Source of the DNA: a bacterium
GTDB lineage: Bacteria > Bacillota > Clostridia > Oscillospirales > Oscillospiraceae
Direction: 5' to 3'
NCBI GenBank assembly: GCA_004562395.1
Contig: SFQY01000008.1
Location: forward strand, 1 to 64,000
DNA: 64,000 nt
The position numbers and the translations under genes were made by a program. The notes below the pieces were generated by a model, which searched no databases, was not told the DNA's origin, and saw only the letters and a list, made by a program, of their open reading frames with translations. This document shows positions 39,501 through 47,299 of the stretch, piece after piece (position 1 is the first letter of the stretch; the number at the start of each line of letters is the position of its first letter).

Positions 39501-42500
39501 CCAGCAGACCTCCTGGGCGGTTCCTTCCGGCACCACATGGGCGAGGAATTGCAGCATATCCGTTTCCGCCAGATCCACGTCCAGCGTTTCCCCAAGGATG
39601 CTGCCATCCAGCTCGATGCAGATCCCGGTGGATCTGGGCAGGATTCTCACCGTTGCGGAGGCGCTGTCGCCGCCCTCCGGCTCAGCGGTAACGGTGACCG
39701 TCCTGGGCTCCGCCAGGAATTTGGCTGTCAGCAATCCGGTATCGGACAGCTCCGCGTAGTTCTCGTCCCCGGCGGCCAGGCTCCATCGGGCGGAAAGCTC
39801 CGTCCCGGCGGGCATTCTCCAGACAGAAAGCTGGACGCTGTCTCCGCCCTGGAGGACAATGGCCCCCTCCGGCCGGATCAGCGTGGTTGCCTGGACCTGA
39901 ACAACCTTGCTGCCTTTGACGCCGGAATGGCTGTCAAAGGTTTCCAGGACAAAGCTTCCGGAGGACATGGTTTCCAGATAGGTCTTTCCATCCAGAACCG
40001 TGAAAGAGGCAATGCTCCAGGGATCCGTTTCGTCACCCTCCACCGCCCGGACCGTCCAGCTCTGGTTTGCTTTGCCGCCGGCAGCCTGTACCAGGGCCTT
40101 TGGCAGGACGGCTTTCCCGGTGAGAAGGGTGGTTTTTTCCGTAATGACATCCGGGATGGCGGACATGTCGATCATCTGAAGCTTTTGGCAGTCGTAGAAG
40201 CAGTCCGTGCCAATGGATTTCAGACCGTTGGGAAGCGCCGCCGTTTCCAGATTGTCGCAGGAGAAGAACGCGTACGAGCCCAGGGTGGTCAGGCTCTGGG
40301 GCAGATCCACGGAGCGCAGGCTGTCACAGTCGTGGAACGCGTAGGCGCCGATGGTCACCAGCTGATCGCCAAATTGGATCGTTTCCAGAGCGGTGCAGGA
40401 TTCAAAGGCGAAGGCCTCGATCTGCTTTACGCTTTGGGGAAGCGCCACCTGGCGCAGTCCGACGCAGTCCTGGAAGGCGTATCTTCCGATGGAGGTCAGT
40501 CCCTCCGGCAGAATCACTGTGGTGATCTTCTCCCGGCTCTGATACCAGGGCGCCCCCTGGCTGTAAAAGGACATCATCTCTCCGCTGCCGAGAATGGTCA
40601 GCGTGCCGTCAACCGTCAGCGTATAGCTCAGATGATCTCCGTTCGCTCCGCAGGGTCCGGCCATCATTCCGCAGTATTTGCAGACGCCTTTTTCAAAGCA
40701 GTGATCCGCGGGGATGACCTCCTGCTTCACCAGGATCTCGCCGCAGACGGAGCAGTGCTTGCCCTCCGTCAGGCCGTCCTGGGTGCAGGTGGCTTCCACC
40801 CCTTCGTCAATGACTCCCGTATGTCCGGGAGCCGGAATGATCTGCTGCGCCACAAGGACCTCGCCGCAGACGGCGCAGTGCTTGCCCTCCGTCAGGCCGT
40901 CCTGGGTGCAGGTGACTTTCCGCTTTTCGTCAATGACTTCCGTATGTCCGGAAGCCGGAATGATCTGCTGCGCCACAAGGACCTCGCCGCAGACGGAGCA
41001 GTGGCTGCCCTCCGTCAGGCCGTCCTGGGTGCAGGTGGCTTCCCGCTTTTCGTCAATGACTTCCGTATGTCCGGGAGCCGGAATGATCTGCTGCGCCACA
41101 AGGACCTCGCCGCAGACGGAGCAGTGGCTGCCGTTGCTGAGACCGTCTTCCGTGCAGGTGGCCTCCATCCCATCGTCAAGGACTTCCGTATGTCCGGAAG
41201 CCGGAATGATCTGCTGCGCCACAAGGACCTCGCCGCAGGCGGAGCAGTGGCTGCCCTCCGTCAGGCCGTCCTGGGTGCAGGTGGCCGCCTTTGCCTTGTC
41301 AATGGCCACGGTATGGGCCGCGGGGATGATGACCTGTTGGGCGAGGATCTCACCGCAGGCCGCGCAATAGCTGCCGTCGCTGAGACCGTCTTCCGTGCAG
41401 GTCGCCCCGTAACCCTTAACCACCACAGCCTCATGGGCGATTCCCTTCACGCACTCCATTTCCTTCCAGGTCACCGTGCCGAAGCTGGCCCGGACTTCCT
41501 CCGTCCAGGTGGTGTTTCCCTTGGGGTAGTACGCTGTAATATTGGAAGAGCCAATCGGTGTGTTTTCCGGATTCCGGAATCCGTCTCCCCAGAAGATCAG
41601 AACAGTGGGATTGTCTTTATCAAAAGCATAATGGCCAATGGACGTAACCGCCTTGGGGATCGTAATGGAAGTCAGGCTTGAGCAATCTCGGAATGCGTAA
41701 TCTCCAATGGATGTAACGCCCTCCGGGAGCGTCACCGCAGTCAGCCCGCTGCCCCAGAAAGCGGAGTTCCCAATGGACGTGACACTTTCCGGGATCGTAA
41801 TGGAAGTCAGGCTTGAGCATGCTTGGAATGCCAAATCCCCAATGGTTGTGACCCCTTCCGGGAGCGTCACCGTGGTTAGACTGGTGCAGCCGCTGAAAAC
41901 AGAATGGCTAATGGTTGTGACTCCCTCCGGGATCACCACCGAGATCAGGCTGGTACAACGACTAAATGCGAAATCCCAAATGGATGTGACCCCCTCCGGA
42001 ATCGTCACCGTGGTCAGGTTGGAACAACCCTCAAAAGCGGAAGGCCCAATGGATAGGACACCCTCCGGAATCGTCACCGTGGTCAGTCCGGAGCAATCGC
42101 TGAAAACACCACTGGAAATTGAGGAAATCCCCTCCGGAATGGTAATGGCGGTCAGTCCGGAGCAGCCGCTGAAAACCGAGAATCCAATGGAAACTACGCT
42201 TTCCGGAAGGAGGATCTCCGTCAGTCCGGAGCAGCGGCAGAAAGCACTCGTCCCAATCGTCGTGACACCATTCGGGATGTTGACAGACGTCAGTCCGGAA
42301 CATCCGAAAAAAGCGTAGGATCCAATGGTTGTGATACCTTCCGGCAGCACCATGGAGGTCAAACCGGAGCAGCCTTGAAAAGCGCTGCTGCCAATGGAGG
42401 TGACGCCCGCGGGAATGGTCACGGACGAAAGCATGGAACAATCCTGAAAGAGATAAGACGAGATTTCCGAGAGCCTCTCCGGCATGGTCACCGAAGTGAG

Positions 42501-45296
42501 GCTGGTACAGCCGTTGAACGCGTAGGAACCAAGACTGGTAACGCCCGCGGGGATATCCGCGGCAGTGAGCCTCGTGCAGTTCTGGAACGCATAGGTGCCA
42601 ATGGTCCGCAGGCTCTCCGGCATGGAAATCTCTTTCAGCCAACAGGCAGAAAAGGCATAGTTGCCAATGGAGGTGACCCCCTCTTTCAGGACAACACTGG
42701 TAATTTTGGTTCGCTTGGCATACCACGGAGCAGGGGCGCTTTCTCTGTAATCCGTCATTTCGCCGCTGCCGAAAATGGTCAGCACGCCGTCGGTGGTGAG
42801 GATGTAGGTAAGGTTTTCGCCGCAGCTGCCCCGGACGGCCCCGCAGACCGTGCAAACATCATCCACAAACTGATGGCCGGCCGGAACGATCTGCTGCGCA
42901 ATGAGGACCTTGCCGCAGACGGAGCAGTGCTTGCCCTCCGTCAGGCCATCCTCGGTGCAGGTAGCGGCAACGGCCTCGTCCACGACCTCCGTGTGTCCCG
43001 GCGCCGGAATCGTCTCCTGCTCCTGGAACACATAGCCGCAGACGGAGCAGTCCTTTCCTTCCGTGAGGCCGGTGGCTTCGCACTCCGCCGGAACCCCGGG
43101 CAGGACCCGCTCCGTATGCCGGGTCGTATCACCGGCGATCTGCGTGAACGTCAGGTTCACATTGTACCTGCCTTCCGACTTCTGGACCAGCACATTTGCC
43201 TGGGAGCAGAGGCAGCCCGTTACCGCCACATTCATCTGGCTGCTGTTGGCATGGAAGGGGTGACCGCTGCCGGTGTCCACAAAGTAGAACCGGACATCCG
43301 GGTTGGTAAAGGCCGCCTGCTTCATCTGATAGCAGCCCTCAAACACAAAGGGACCGATGTAGCCGCATTCCACAGTCGCGGTTTCCAGACTGTCGCAGGA
43401 GAAGAACAGCTGATAGCCGGAGCCGGCGCCGCTATACTGCCCGTTCATCACCACGGTCCCTGGAATGGTGACACTGGTCAGAGCGTTGCAGTCGGAGAAG
43501 ACGCTTTCTCCCGGGGATACGGTTCCGGAGCCGAAATCGATGTTCTTCAGGCTGTCACAGCCGGCAAAGCAGTAGTTCCCCAGGGTCAGGGAAGCGCTGC
43601 CGAAGGACACGGATTCCAGGCCGCTGCCATAGAAGGCATAGCTGCCGATGCTTGTCACGCCCTCCGAGACATAGAGGCTGCGGATGCTGCTTCTCACCGA
43701 CTTCCAGGGTGCCTGGTTCGATGTCTGATCGGGATGGCTGTAGTTCGGCATAGCGCCGCTGCCCAGAAGGAAGAAGTCGCCGTTGCCGTACAACGCCCAC
43801 AGCAGATCCCCGGCCTCGCCGGAAGAGCTGGGTGTCTGCAGGATCAGATCCGTTCCGGAAGCGGTCAGCCGTCCCGCCGCCACGCCGGTATACAGCCCGT
43901 TATAGATTGTGATCCGGCTGGCGATCCCGGTATCCGATACGTTCACCACCGCGGCGCTGCCGCCGGAGACGCCGCTTCTCAGCCGGAAGCCTCCGCCGGT
44001 ATAGCTTTTGGTGCCCGCCTTGTTCTGAAGGCTCAGGGCAGAATAGGCCCATACGGAGTCAAACTCAGGGGTCCCGCTGAGATAGAGTTGATTGCCGCAG
44101 ATATCCGTCGACCCGTGGAAGGAGCCGCCGCTGATATCCGCAGCGCCCCGCATGCTCAGGGCTTGTCCGAAGTCAGCCGAGACGGAGCCTCCGGAAATCG
44201 ACGCCGACGCGGTGCTTTCAAAATCCAGGATTCCCGCGTCAGAGCCGGAGACGGAACCGTCCGACATGGTCAGCGCCGCGTCTTCCTCCAGGATAATGCC
44301 CTGTCCATCCCGGGCCTGAACGGAACCGCCCCGGATATACACCTTGCCGCCGATGGAATCGATGCCCGCGTAGCTGCCGCTGATTGTGCCGTTCCAGAGG
44401 GTGAAGGTACCGCCTTCGTTCTCAATGCCGACCTCCGTCGAAGAGCAGGAGGAGGTATTGGCGTCAGAGCAGACTTCGCCGGTGCCCTGGCAGTCTGTGA
44501 TCAGCAGGGTGCTTCCCTCCGACACGCTGAATCCGGGAGCATCTCCGCCAGTACTGAGGGTATGTCCGTTCAGACAGATGTGGACCGTGCCCGTAATGGT
44601 ATAGTAGCTGGTGCGGGTTACGTCCTGAGTCAGATAAAATCTGGTTCCGCTGATACTGGAGGTCCCATTCCAGGCGGTCCATGTGTAATTCGTGTGCCCC
44701 TCCGTACAGTTCGCGTCGCCGCAAATGGGGTGCGTATGGGAAGCCGCCGCAGTGACCGTATTGGCGGAACCATCATCCGCCGGGGAGACGATCCCCGCCG
44801 CGTTGGTCGTCACGCGGCTTTCCCCGGAGGTGACGACACACCGGTAGGACCGGGTCGGGTAGGCCGCATCCGTCTCAAGACCGGAAATGGTCAGCTCCGG
44901 ACCCACGGCGTTTTCCACATCCTTCCAGTCCGCGGAATCCGGCGTGCCGTCCAGAACCTGCCACTGGTAGGTAATGGCCGCTCCGAAAGCCTGGACGAAG
45001 AAGGTCGCCGTTCCGTTCTCGTCAACGACCGCGTCCGCCAGCGGATATACCGTCAGCACGGCCTCCTCCGTCACTGCCGGTTCCGTAATCACCGCAATCA
45101 TAGAATTCTCAGAAGAACCGGTGGTTTCCGGGATCGGTTCCGGCCCTTCCGTGGATTCCGTTTCCGGAGTCTGGGTCTGTACCGTCTCTTCCGTCTCCGG
45201 CGTTTGCTCCGCCAGGGCCGTCACCGGCAGATTCCCCAGCACCAGCACCAGTGCCAGAAAGAAGCAGACCATTCGTTTCAAGCCTGAATTTTTCAT
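36597..45296 (-). CDS. Giant secreted BspA-like leucine-rich-repeat protein
   Basis: 2,899 residues. A signal peptide (residues 1-30, ending VTALAEQ) is followed by an Ig-like segment and a right-handed beta-helix-like stretch (ISGGSVSADFGQALSMRG). Three blocks of BspA-type leucine-rich repeats come next (TSIGSYAFxGCSGLTSVxIP), framed by eight copies of a Cys module (ATCTEDGLTEGKHCSVCGE). The C-terminal half has BIG2-like domains (CWSSSNLAVASVEETGAVTF) and other beta modules. BspA-like proteins bind matrix proteins or other bacteria. No sortase or S-layer anchor is seen. The ATG at 45296 follows AGGAGGAACGA; the longer upstream frame is not supported. Confidence 0.88.
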   Translation of the reverse strand: MKNSGLKRMVCFFLALVLVLGNLPVTALAEQTPETEETVQTQTPETESTEGPEPIPETTGSSENSMIAVITEPAVTEEAVLTVYPLADAVVDENGTATFFVQAFGAAITYQWQVLDGTPDSADWKDVENAVGPELTISGLETDAAYPTRSYRCVVTSGESRVTTNAAGIVSPADDGSANTVTAAASHTHPICGDANCTEGHTNYTWTAWNGTSSISGTRFYLTQDVTRTSYYTITGTVHICLNGHTLSTGGDAPGFSVSEGSTLLITDCQGTGEVCSDANTSSCSSTEVGIENEGGTFTLWNGTISGSYAGIDSIGGKVYIRGGSVQARDGQGIILEEDAALTMSDGSVSGSDAGILDFESTASASISGGSVSADFGQALSMRGAADISGGSFHGSTDICGNQLYLSGTPEFDSVWAYSALSLQNKAGTKSYTGGGFRLRSGVSGGSAAVVNVSDTGIASRITIYNGLYTGVAAGRLTASGTDLILQTPSSSGEAGDLLWALYGNGDFFLLGSGAMPNYSHPDQTSNQAPWKSVRSSIRSLYVSEGVTSIGSYAFYGSGLESVSFGSASLTLGNYCFAGCDSLKNIDFGSGTVSPGESVFSDCNALTSVTIPGTVVMNGQYSGAGSGYQLFFSCDSLETATVECGYIGPFVFEGCYQMKQAAFTNPDVRFYFVDTGSGHPFHANSSQMNVAVTGCLCSQANVLVQKSEGRYNVNLTFTQIAGDTTRHTERVLPGVPAECEATGLTEGKDCSVCGYVFQEQETIPAPGHTEVVDEAVAATCTEDGLTEGKHCSVCGKVLIAQQIVPAGHQFVDDVCTVCGAVRGSCGENLTYILTTDGVLTIFGSGEMTDYRESAPAPWYAKRTKITSVVLKEGVTSIGNYAFSACWLKEISMPESLRTIGTYAFQNCTRLTAADIPAGVTSLGSYAFNGCTSLTSVTMPERLSEISSYLFQDCSMLSSVTIPAGVTSIGSSAFQGCSGLTSMVLPEGITTIGSYAFFGCSGLTSVNIPNGVTTIGTSAFCRCSGLTEILLPESVVSIGFSVFSGCSGLTAITIPEGISSISSGVFSDCSGLTTVTIPEGVLSIGPSAFEGCSNLTTVTIPEGVTSIWDFAFSRCTSLISVVIPEGVTTISHSVFSGCTSLTTVTLPEGVTTIGDLAFQACSSLTSITIPESVTSIGNSAFWGSGLTAVTLPEGVTSIGDYAFRDCSSLTSITIPKAVTSIGHYAFDKDNPTVLIFWGDGFRNPENTPIGSSNITAYYPKGNTTWTEEVRASFGTVTWKEMECVKGIAHEAVVVKGYGATCTEDGLSDGSYCAACGEILAQQVIIPAAHTVAIDKAKAATCTQDGLTEGSHCSACGEVLVAQQIIPASGHTEVLDDGMEATCTEDGLSNGSHCSVCGEVLVAQQIIPAPGHTEVIDEKREATCTQDGLTEGSHCSVCGEVLVAQQIIPASGHTEVIDEKRKVTCTQDGLTEGKHCAVCGEVLVAQQIIPAPGHTGVIDEGVEATCTQDGLTEGKHCSVCGEILVKQEVIPADHCFEKGVCKYCGMMAGPCGANGDHLSYTLTVDGTLTILGSGEMMSFYSQGAPWYQSREKITTVILPEGLTSIGRYAFQDCVGLRQVALPQSVKQIEAFAFESCTALETIQFGDQLVTIGAYAFHDCDSLRSVDLPQSLTTLGSYAFFSCDNLETAALPNGLKSIGTDCFYDCQKLQMIDMSAIPDVITEKTTLLTGKAVLPKALVQAAGGKANQSWTVRAVEGDETDPWSIASFTVLDGKTYLETMSSGSFVLETFDSHSGVKGSKVVQVQATTLIRPEGAIVLQGGDSVQLSVWRMPAGTELSARWSLAAGDENYAELSDTGLLTAKFLAEPRTVTVTAEPEGGDSASATVRILPRSTGICIELDGSILGETLDVDLAETDMLQFLAHVVPEGTAQEVCWSSSNLAVASVEETGAVTFISPGTAVIRASSAVDPDLYTEVTLRVFYLDAAEALKATAQIPEIGLQPGQIARIVVSGEREIDASDLIFSIPPTQKSIASVDSQGILTAGNTPGTVTVTAALRGDPLARKATISVTVVPMQALALKLTPILPDQTASLEVRNGELIVAVSSAVLEEGDYTFGLSAQIRGYTGEWFPAGSLTWESTDGAMAAVTPGEGGTASVTIFQGAGGECAIQAAATDQAKVQSRIRICVRDNSPRLEASKLTLNSYRTSGATLGLLESYGNTIEEVRLYESDRLSDRFAGEADGAVLTLRATQTVKNGTYALRLEADCADGLTYSYPLQVKVANSLPAVTVKQTGKLNLFYLDSTVPLSVTAAGQAISGMTLTDTDDFTVEYTGGAAALRYSDAFRDSPAAKPDLRASLQVYLEDYRVPATAAITIGAVTTAPKLSLSPESSIINTALNPENPSAEIRVWDKTEGRYLDLSNAEVRYTADFAQLTYWADTLTLTLTGGSGGTASIWIRQEGWTQSVKLTHKVTVSDKLPTLKLASSTLKLNNCFTRQTAETAVTLSQGNLTLSGMVITSTAKEGTAVAEEAGKLKVYYAPDAECLRAEIADPDNAPQAGNYTFSCRGVLSDGSEFPGGTLKVTVSNTLPKVKLSSTTLKLNRYLAGAEKAGAVVSVTGDPGYTVAGFEELNAGLYDWLIYDEGVLSVQLPDSDVAIGKSSFRLTPVLRHEATGQEAALPTALTLTVQVYASDKLGVSLSAKGKLDTLDPDCAIDYTVSKLTNCSGSIDGVSLEGPDGDKFRALLDDSGAKPVIRLTLAEGEEYATNVTYKVRFNLTICGQDVLSPVMSFKVAQSALKLTASAKTLTLFQSQSVPLTCRLALTAPAGAEIGGVSVGEKSSPELIAALGSDGFSAEINGGTAVLSLSPEDTGALKAGKSYTLYLDVTPENNASNVKPSQVKLTVKVMK
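40735..41425. repeat. Tandem 123-bp repeats encoding Cys modules
   Basis: Six consecutive units with the marker CCGCAGACGG (or a close variant) at 40741, 40864, 40987, 41110, 41233 and 41353, a period of 123 bases (41 residues) that falls to 120 in the last. Each unit encodes C-T-x-D-G-L ... H-C-x-x-C-G-E. Two further copies lie near 42870-43080. Confidence 0.88.
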
Positions 45297-45348
45297 ATTC
45301 GTTCCTCCTGCGGGCCGTGTACAGCAGCCCTGCATATTCCTGATTGAT

Positions 45349-45376
45349 AGTATACCAGATTTTTCCTGTTTGTCCA
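45349..45376 (-). promoter_or_regulatory. Promoter of the giant leucine-rich-repeat gene
   Basis: Minus-strand TGGACA and TATACT with a 16-base spacer; divergent from the rubredoxin promoter, with only about 65 bases between the two -35 hexamers. Confidence 0.6.
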
Positions 45377-45407
45377 TAGCAGAGCGCCCTTTTGTGGTTT
45401 TATCCAT

Positions 45408-45432
45408 CATTTGCAAATGCAAATAATTTACA
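45408..45432. promoter_or_regulatory. Shared redox box plus palindrome before rubredoxin
   Basis: Contains the perfect 12-bp palindrome CATTTGCAAATG (45408-45419) overlapping AAATGCAAATAATTTACA (45415-45432). The latter matches the PerR-type operator at 27911-27928 at 15 of 18 positions. As there, it ends exactly eight bases before the -35 hexamer. It also lies about 30 bases upstream of the divergent surface-protein promoter. Confidence 0.65.
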
Positions 45433-45440
45433 AAATAGTA

Positions 45441-45469
45441 TTGAAATCAGTACTTATTTCCTGTATACT
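45441..45469 (+). promoter_or_regulatory. Promoter of the rubredoxin operon
   Basis: TTGAAA and TATACT, 17-base spacer; initiation near 45476, leader about 64 bases. Confidence 0.75.
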
Positions 45470-45539
45470 GATTTTTACCGGTCGGGGGCCGCGCAAAGGC
45501 CTCTGACATGGCAAATTTTTAACATCAGGAGGCATTCCA

Positions 45540-45674
45540 ATGAAGTATGTCTGCAATGTCTGCGGCTGGGTCTATGATGAGGACGAGGCCGGCGTAAAGT
45601 GGGAAGATCTGCCCGAGGATTTCGCCTGTGAGCTGTGCGGCGTGGGCAAAGAAGATTTCAGCCCGGAGGAATAA
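45540..45674 (+). CDS. Short rubredoxin
   Basis: 44 residues, too short for routine calling. Both iron-binding knuckles are present, CNVCGW at residues 5-10 and CELCGV at 30-35, each C-x2-C, coordinating a single Fe. It is shorter than the usual 52-54 residues because the loop between the knuckles has lost several residues. Rubredoxin passes single electrons, typically to rubrerythrins, and the reverse rubrerythrin at 28470 is an obvious partner since both promoters share a box. AGGAGG precedes the ATG. The next gene starts three bases after its stop. Confidence 0.93.
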   Translation: MKYVCNVCGWVYDEDEAGVKWEDLPEDFACELCGVGKEDFSPEE

Positions 45675-45677
45675 GCC

Positions 45678-46007
45678 ATGAAGATTCGGATCAATAAAGA
45701 TGTGGTGGAATTCACCCCCGAACATGCCGCTGAGGCCGCGGAGCTGGAGGCTCTGTGGGTAAAGATGGGCAACTGCGTTGGCGGAAACAAGGCCCTGTCC
45801 CCCATCGGCGTCTATGTTCCCAGCGAGAATAAGACCGCTTCCTTCCATATCGACGGTCTGTCCGAGAAGGAAGCCAAGGAAGTCCCCGTGATCCGCGCTC
45901 CCTACGACACCGACGTCTACTGCGTCACCTGCAACAAGACCCAGCACGTCAAGGCCGGTGAGCCCATCCCCTTCTGCTGCGGCAGACTGATGGAAATCCT
46001 GGATTAA
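45678..46007 (+). CDS. Protein with a C-terminal desulforedoxin-like Fe(Cys)4 domain
   Basis: 109 residues. The last 30 residues (YCVTCNKTQHVKAGEPIPFC, then CGRLMEILD) have the C-x2-C ... CC-G-x-x-M arrangement of desulforedoxin and the N-terminal domain of desulfoferrodoxin. The preceding 78 residues (KIRINKDVVEFTPEHAAEA, MGNCVGGNKALSPIGVYVPS) do not match the superoxide-reductase domain and I do not recognise them. Co-transcribed with rubredoxin, it is probably a redox partner in oxygen or peroxide defence. GGAATAAGCC lies before the ATG. A terminator follows. Confidence 0.72.
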   Translation: MKIRINKDVVEFTPEHAAEAAELEALWVKMGNCVGGNKALSPIGVYVPSENKTASFHIDGLSEKEAKEVPVIRAPYDTDVYCVTCNKTQHVKAGEPIPFCCGRLMEILD

Positions 46008-46021
46008 TTTCACAATCCCAT

Positions 46022-46057
46022 AAAAGAGGGAGCGGTCTGTTTTCCGCCCCCTCTTTT
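46022..46057 (+). terminator. Terminator of the rubredoxin operon
   Basis: AAAAGAGGGAGCGG and CCGCCCCCTCTTTT form a 14-bp stem with one wobble-type mismatch, ending in four T residues. Confidence 0.82.
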
Positions 46058-46128
46058 CGCTGTCTTCCTGTCCGCTTTTTTGCACATGGTCATTGCATGA
46101 AGGGTTTTCATAATAAAATCTTTGATAA

Positions 46129-46405
46129 TTGATCGTTTCGCTTATGACGACAGTTCGTTGGTTCCACTGGCGCTTACGGCGCCCAAGCCTTCTCCTTGAG
46201 GAGAAGGTGCTTAAGTAGCGCACACTGGGGCGGATGTGGTGTGCAGTACACAGTTGCGATTATCAAGACATTACGGCGAAAACGTACTGCTGTAACACCA
46301 CATCAGTCTCGCTTCGCGAAACAGCTTCTCCTCAAGGAGAAGCCTTTGGTGCGCATCCCACCTTGGTGGAACCAACGTACATTTCTGCGCTAAACGATCC
46401 TTTAA
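46129..46405. repeat. Family A ends enclosing a different module (family D)
   Basis: Edges resemble family A (TTGATCGTTTCGC at left, TAAACGATCCTTTAA at 46391-46405). The interior is another inverted repeat: GTTGGTTCCAC, a CTTCTCCTTGAGGAGAAG hairpin, then the complementary CTTCTCCTCAAGGAGAAG and GTGGAACCAAC. Part of this module recurs at 58497-58625. Bases 46059-46128 show nothing else. Confidence 0.7.
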
Positions 46406-46469
46406 CCGCCTTACTCCGGGGATCCTGAAATGGACGTCATTGTCCTTCCCGGGCAGCTTCCCGGGAGGT

Positions 46470-46498
46470 TTGACTTTTTCTCCGGCTGCTGGTACAAT
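46470..46498 (+). promoter_or_regulatory. Promoter of the MBL-two-component-ABC operon
   Basis: TTGACT and TACAAT with a 17-base spacer; initiation near 46505, only about 15 bases before the GTG start, so the ribosome site (AAAGGAGG) is at the very 5' end. Confidence 0.65.
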
Positions 46499-46519
46499 CG
46501 ACAAAAAGGAGGGATGGCC

Positions 46520-47287
46520 GTGAAAGTCGTAACACTGGCGGAAAACACCGCCTGCCGGGAGGATCTGGCGGCGGAGCATGGGCTGAGCCTGTACATCGAA
46601 ACCGGTGGCTGCCGGATCCTCTTTGACTTTGGGCAAACCGACGCCTTCCTCCGGAACGCGGAAAAGCTGGGGGTGGACCTGCGCAGGGTGAATCTGGCGG
46701 TCCTGTCCCACGGGCACAACGACCACGGCGGCGGCCTGGCCCGCTTTCTTCAGATCAATGCCTCCGCCCCGGTCTATCTGAGCCGCCAGGCCTTCGGGCC
46801 TCACTTCAGCCGCTCCGGCAGCTTCATCGGTCTGGACCCCAGCCTGGCAGACAGCAGCCGTCTGATTTTCACCGATGGCTCTCTGGACATCTCCGATGAA
46901 CTGTCCATCTGCTCCTGCGGCGCTCCCCCGGAGGATGCCTCCGGTCAGACGGTGCTGGAAAACGGCGTCCTGCGGCCGGAGACTTTCCGTCATGAACAAT
47001 ACCTGTTGGTCCGGGAACAGGGAAAACGGATCCTGTTCAGCGGCTGCTCCCACAAAGGGATCGGGCAGATCGCGGAAGCCTTCCGGCCCGACGTTCTGGT
47101 GGGCGGCTTTCACCTGCTGCACACCCCGGAGGAGGCACGGCTGAGGGCAGCGGCAGAGCGTTTGCTCCAATGCCCCACGGTCTATTACACCGGCCACTGC
47201 ACCGGCCAGGCCCAGTTTGATTATCTCAAAGAACAAATGGGGCCGCGGCTCCGGGCCTTTCACACCGGTTCCGTTTTGCTGCTGTAA
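46520..47287 (+). CDS. MBL-fold metallo-hydrolase of the DHPPS-like type
   Basis: 255 residues from a GTG at 46520; an ATG six bases upstream is nearly inside the ribosome site, so the GTG was preferred. Metal motif LSHGHNDHGGGLARFL, further ligands in FSGCSHKGIGQIAEAF and YYTGHCTGQ. This pattern belongs to MBL proteins annotated as 7,8-dihydropterin-6-methyl-4-(beta-D-ribofuranosyl)-aminobenzene 5'-phosphate synthase-like; actual substrates are mostly unknown. It is the first gene of the operon and lies 12 bases upstream of the response regulator. Confidence 0.85.
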   Translation: MKVVTLAENTACREDLAAEHGLSLYIETGGCRILFDFGQTDAFLRNAEKLGVDLRRVNLAVLSHGHNDHGGGLARFLQINASAPVYLSRQAFGPHFSRSGSFIGLDPSLADSSRLIFTDGSLDISDELSICSCGAPPEDASGQTVLENGVLRPETFRHEQYLLVREQGKRILFSGCSHKGIGQIAEAFRPDVLVGGFHLLHTPEEARLRAAAERLLQCPTVYYTGHCTGQAQFDYLKEQMGPRLRAFHTGSVLLL

Positions 47288-47299
47288 AAGGAGGCTGCC

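Noticed and set aside
40735..41425. Regularly spaced 123-bp repeats considered as a CRISPR array
   Set aside because: The units are contiguous, in frame within one coding sequence, have no unique spacers, and no cas gene is present.
36585..41681. 1,698-residue open frame on the plus strand opposite the giant surface gene
   Set aside because: It is antisense to well-supported repeat domains, has no ribosome site, and reflects lack of stops opposite GC-rich codons. The long frames at 31, 22463, 49437, 55271 and 62120 were rejected for the same reason.
45678..46007. Superoxide reductase (desulfoferrodoxin)
   Set aside because: Only the short desulforedoxin-like Cys pattern is present, and at the C-terminus. 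The iron-binding His/Cys domain of superoxide reductase is missing.
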